A DNA stretch of 64,000 nt, taken from assembly GCA_033439765.1 (NCBI GenBank), contig JAULSN010000005.1, positions 1,488,001 through 1,552,000 on the forward strand. The letters run 5' to 3'. How positions within the stretch are numbered: position 1 is the first letter of the stretch; the number at the start of each line of letters is the position of its first letter. The position numbers and the translations under genes were made by a program. Below, in pieces: positions 59,283-64,000 of the stretch. Origin of the DNA: Lasiosphaeria ovina (lineage: Eukaryota > Ascomycota > Sordariomycetes > Sordariales > Lasiosphaeriaceae). The notes beneath the pieces were generated by a model that saw nothing but the letters and a program-made list of their open reading frames with translations, searched no databases and was not told the DNA's origin.

Positions 59283-62200
59283 GGTGCTGGAGCTGGTACT
59301 GGTGCTAGAGTGCTGCGAGTGGTGCTAGAGGCGGAGTAAATCAACTTAGTCGGTTGTCTCCCGCGCAGCCTGTCTTGTCTGCTTCGGGTACGTCTCCACA
59401 AGGGCCCAATAGGATGGATTCTGGGGGAGCTGCCGGTCAAGCAACATGCAGACGGATCATTTGGGGTTGTTTTCTGGGATTGGGGGGCGTGTTTAGTTTA
59501 AAGGGAATCCAAGCGCACTTCCGGCTCGACTCTCAACTCTCCACACTGGCCCGCTCAATGCACACAGACAGGCAGACAAGTAGGCAGGTGCTACATAGAC
59601 ACCACACACTCTCTCTCTCTCACTCTCACATGCACACACACCCATACACACACGATTTCTTTTTCTCTGAAGTTCACAGACCTAGACGATGCATACCCTT
59701 ATGGGGGGAGAGTGAGAGTGAGAGCTAGAGATAGTGTATGAGAAGAGAAAAAATAGAGAAAAAAAGAGAAAAAGGGAGAGAGATGGAAGAGGGGTGTCAC
59801 ATACGCACAACTCTCTCTCCGGATCTCGCTTTTTCTCAGTAAACAGAACAGCGTTCTCAGTATGTATAGGGGGGAAGCAGCCCCCTTAAAGTTGCTTCTT
59901 GTCCCCTAAAACCCGCAACCACTGTGGGCTTCCTGGACTTAGACGTCGAGGCCGTAAATGCAGTCAGTCCTTTGTCGTTGCTGTCGACCGAGCCGGAACA
60001 GGAGGACTCGACACAAAACACACACAATGTCTCAAGCTCAAGGCCCAAGGGACTAGTCTGTTTCCTGTGGCTTAGGGGGGAGAGGGGGGGGGGAATGGAA
60101 GGGCAAACTAAAATCCAGAATGGAATCTAGCTGTTGGAATCGTTGTTCGCAGTGTTGTGTTGCAGCGCCGTGTAACCAACCCTCATGCCGCGTCTGATGC
60201 GTAAAAGGGTCTCCTGTGTGAGCTGTGTGTTGTGTGCTGTGGCTTGTCTGACCTCGCCCTTGCCCCGCAGGCTCCTCGAGGTAAACGAGGGTCAGAGAAG
60301 CAGAAGCAGAAGCCGCACCAGCAGTAGTCGGGAGCTGTGCCGTTTGGCCCCGGGGTGGCCGCAATACGACATGTGGGTGTGTGTGCGCCTAGGTACGTGT
60401 GTTTTGGCGGCCGTATTAGTAGCACCCGTGGGTGTAAAGGCGTGGTTCCAATTCCAGAGAGTGTGCGGACGGGACGATGCGGCTGGTCGTGTGTATGTAT
60501 TGTCCGTGTGGTTTGATGGATGGGGCTCGGCAAAAGCTGTCCGGCTGGCGGGTGCAATAAATGCGCGCCAAACAAAGGTACCCAATCCGATCTCGCAAAC
60601 CCGCCAGACAGATAGACAGACAGACGATCCAGATTCAACACTTTCTGAGGCTACCGTACATACATACAGTCTGGCCCGAGAGAGTGTGTGTGATGGGACG
60701 GATGGATGAGGAGGAGGCGGCGCGGAGGCGACGGCCCTGTATGAATAGGAGCAAATAGGATCCAGAGCGCTGCACGTTGCGTTGGGAATTCGTCGTTTTG
60801 CTAGAGAGGAAATGGGGCACCCTATTCCACGTACTGCATAGGAGGAGCAACTGGCCGTCGCAACAAGGAGGAGTAACTGTCAATAGACAACGGCCGGTAT
60901 CGATCGTTGAGTATCAGCCGTAGATTAGTGACCAAAGGAGAAAAAAAATAGCCAACTCTGGCAGCCACTAATCGTGATTCCAAAGGGGCAAAAGCGGCAA
61001 TGCCAGGCCGGCCGGTAGGCACACACCGGGGCGGGCTAGTGGAGGCGGGGGGGGCATCTCAGCCATCCCACGCCCTCCTCATGTCGTGAGTTATTCTACA
61101 TCGTCGTCACATTATTAGCTTCCGTCCCACGCTGTTGATGTTGAATGTCGATAGTATATGTATTGAAGGTACGATTCGGAATACATACAGACAGCAGGCA
61201 TTCCGTGTCCGTCCAGAGATGCACCATACATCCGGTGGCGGGACCAAGCTGATCGTAGCCGTTGCAGACTTCAACTATAGAGTCTGGCGGTAGGAGTAAC
61301 GCACTCGATGCTATCATGCTACAGCCAGCCAGCCCGGTCTTGATGTCGTGCTCTTCTCGTGGCTTTTGGACACTGCACTCTCATCACGCCGTGTCTGATA
61401 CCGTGTCTGTCCCCTCCCTTGCTCGGTGCCTCGATGCGTAACGTGTGCTCCCATCTCGCCTGCCTCGTGGGCAACTGGGCACGCTTCTTCAGGGCTTGCC
61501 TGCCCTCGTAAACCATCCCTGCATCTGTCCATGAGGGAAAATCGTGGATGGCTTGGGCCTGGCTGGGGTTATCACCAGCGCGTTTCGAGCCGACAAGTGT
61601 GGTGGTTTCTGACCTCGGACGGCGTCACTAGCCACAGACCCCGGACCCTGTCGGTTCCGCCCACCCCCGGCCTGTCCAGGGCAAATCGGGAACCGTGCAA
61701 AAATAAGGTGCTGTGCCGCACCTCGCTGACATCTACCCGTTTTCTACTTTCAGCGTGCCGCTGGTGTCGGCGCAGAGTGCCCGGGATGTCGAAAGCCACT
61801 GTGCTGGGTAGATGCTCTCAGTAGGTATTGTATAGACTGTACCGCGCATACTTTGTACATGCATGCGCACTGAGCAAGATACATAGTAGCATATCCCGTA
61901 TCTGTATGCAGTACGTAACTTAAACCGTGTGCAAGTCGGAGCCATCAGATAGTGGCATGCCTCCCACTTCCACTGTGACGTGCTGGGGGGGAGAAGTGCG
62001 GGAGGGGGGTGTTAATGCTGGTCAAGGCATCGACATCAGATTGCCTTACGGAATATCCGTACTGAGTACGGATACTGCCAGATGGTATGGATGCAAAGGG
62101 GCCACTGCCAAGCGGACCTCCCAACTCACCCCCTTCCCGGTGCATGTCATCCCCAGAGCCATTTATTGACCGGCAGCCGGTTTATTTGGCGGTAGGAGAA

Positions 62201-64000
62201 CGCTTCCGAGTCGAGCTTAGCACCATCGCACGGCTTTGGGGGGACGATATAGGCTGGGAAACAGATCAACCGAACCATAGACACTACACTATGGACTGTC
62301 ATGCGCCGTGGAGGGACTGTTGAATCGGTTGACACTGCCGTAAGGATAGAGCCGGCGTATGTAATCGTTTCCCTCTGTCTGTGTGTCTGTGCCACATAAT
62401 AGTCCGTTGCTGAAATCTGACAGACACTTAAGAAATTCTTCTTTTCACGATCCGGTGCCACTGCCAGGATGCCAAAGCCCTCTCTGGGTTCCTGGAAGCC
62501 GACTCGCTGCTGCGCTGCGCCGTGTGGTATGCAGCAGCAGCAGCAGTAGGTATCTATTCAGTAGAGAATTAATGCGCGCCTGTCAGCCAACAGGGCACAT
62601 GGCTCCCGCTGAAGGGGCTGAGGTCAGCCTATGCCGACTGTGGCTTCCGGCTGTCGATCCTGCACGAGGCGCTAGTGGTAGCCTCGGGCTAAAGAAACAA
62701 TAGGCCATGGGTGGATTCCGAGCCCGACCATCCACTCGGCCAGGATCCTTCCGTGACGTGACGTGATGCAGATTCCGAATCAACGAGAGTTGTCCTTCGC
62801 TTTCCCCGCCGCCTCTCGGCATCGTTTGGTCTCCGTTGCACACCCACAAGAGACTGTGGCGTATGCGCATCGCCTGTGTAACCACGGCCATTGTCAGCCG
62901 GGCGGGTTGTCGAGAGGCTTTCGGCTGCTGACGGGGATGCACCCACCTGCCCGGGGAGAAGACAACGTGGTGGAGGTAGTGTATGTAGGTAATTCCGGGA
63001 CTCAATATTCCGGACTGTACTGTACCTACATACAACACGGCTAGGTACATATGTACGGAGCGCTGCATGAACCGGCGAGGTAACTTGGGCGTGAATTCGG
63101 TGCACAATGCTGCGTAGTTAATTATTTACCTCATTGCGGCTTTTTCCGTGTTTGTCATCGTCGTGTGCCTTAGCAAGCATCAGGCCAGGGGGCTTTCCAA
63201 GCCGATGAACCCCAGCCCAGCCCAGGGCACGCTGGACGGACTGCGTATCCTGTCACAAGCAAGGGAACCAGACGACTGCGGCCTGCGGGGTGTGGACTGT
63301 GAACCGTGGACGGCTTGCCAGGCACCTGGAAGTGGCAGACCAGGCACCATTTCCAGTCTGAATCTAAACTCAGCCTGTCAATCACAGCACCCCGGTTCGA
63401 TAGCGAAGACCATAAGATGATCGACTGAACCAGAATAAGGTCCCGGGGGCCCCATGCTCTTATCAGCTCGCTGATTCTGTCCAGAGCGGTGATCCGATCG
63501 GCGGTCCATTAGCATTTTGGCCATACTATTATCCTGACCCCTTTCTGCTTCCTAGATATGAAGCGAGTTACGGACATTGGCTTCATTATCAACGAATCAT
63601 CCGGCATGCTGTACGAAGTACGAATACATCCTACTGGTTATCGCTGTATTCTCCAGTGTGGCGGTATACGCCGTGTTGTTGTTCGCTTTTTGGCAACAAG
63701 AGGCGCGGGTTTCGATCAAGGCCAACTAGGCTCGTCCTTGGAATAAGCGTCGGGGACCAAAAGCCCGAGAAAGCTGCAACGATCGCTGGTGAGTCCCCGG
63801 GGTGTCATCGGGGCGGTGGTGCGGAGCGCCGAACCATGGAGTGTGGCACTAACTGGACGGTGCACTGGACATCGTTAGGCGTTGCGGGCAAGAGACGAGA
63901 CGGCTTAGTGGTGCCTGTATTGCCTGCCCTGCACAACTCCGTTCCGTTCCATACATCCAATACCAATGGCGAAGAAGGATTGTTGCGCAGAGGCCGTCAT
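59283..64000. other. Gene-poor right end
   Basis: 4.7 kb with no supportable gene. The first 700 bases, the upstream region of the Zn2Cys6 gene, hold CT/AG-rich microsatellite-like tracts near 59608-59630 and 59708-59780. A perfect 10-bp inverted repeat lies at 62054-62074, and a 15-base match to 8150-8164 at 61175-61189. The end of the window could be the 5' part of a gene beyond 64000, but nothing in it can be read as coding. Confidence 0.5.
62054..62074. repeat. Inverted repeat TATCCGTACT-G-AGTACGGATA
   Basis: Perfect 10-bp arms around a single G, the longest perfect short palindrome I noticed. It shares the TCCGTA/TACGGA core with the elements at 29834-29856 and 41593-41613. Confidence 0.9.

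Overview
The window is nuclear DNA of a filamentous ascomycete (Pezizomycotina), most likely a Sordariomycete. Evidence: short GT-AG introns of about 50-220 nt with CTAAC-like branch sites, long pyrimidine-rich leaders, intergenic gaps of 1-5 kb, three Zn2Cys6 regulators, an AA11 chitin LPMO and a small secreted cysteine protein. Genus and order cannot be fixed from this window. Transposons, CRISPR, operons and phage genes are not visible. Thirteen protein genes, one tRNA and three decayed or relic coding stretches can be supported.

Layout. 1-5.6 kb: five-exon ataxin-2/Pbp1 gene (+) with Lsm, LsmAD and PAM2 elements. 5.6-10.9 kb: gene-poor, with a possible SNF2-helicase relic beside an AC microsatellite. 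10.9-12.3 kb: AA11 LPMO with a C-terminal X278-type domain (+). 13.8-15.2 kb: mitochondrial acetylornithine aminotransferase, arg8 (-). 16.1 kb: tRNA-Val(UAC) (-). 17.2-20.2 kb: large Zn2Cys6 regulator (-). 24.1-25.0 kb: aminoglycoside-phosphotransferase-like gene broken by two frameshifts (+). 27.6-29.7 kb: Zn2Cys6 regulator whose first zinc half-site cannot be found (-). 34.3-35.9 kb: single-pass membrane protein with three six-cysteine modules (+). 37.1-39.6 kb: ankyrin protein with a fungal PigL_N/NLR-type N-terminal region (+). About 39.9 kb: possible jacalin-lectin relic (-). 42.7-43.2 kb: small secreted protein (+). 45.3-47.8 kb: HSL-type alpha/beta hydrolase (+). 48.7-50.6 kb: six-exon glutamate decarboxylase (-). 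52.9-53.9 kb: kynurenine formamidase (-). 56.6-59.3 kb: Zn2Cys6 regulator with a coiled coil (-). 59.3-64 kb: no supportable gene.

The genes do not form an obvious biosynthetic cluster. They mix housekeeping metabolism (arginine, GABA, tryptophan catabolism, RNA granules) with environment-facing functions (chitin oxidation, a surface sensor-like protein, a secreted small protein, an ankyrin protein of the fungal NLR-associated type). Intergenic DNA carries dispersed short inverted repeats built on GTACGGA and CTGTACATACAGTAC cores, plus TAGGTAGG tracts. The most unusual signals are the three-module cysteine-rich membrane protein, the half-lost zinc cluster, the decaying genes and the dispersed palindromic motifs. 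I did not find convincing evidence for a wholly new multi-gene system.
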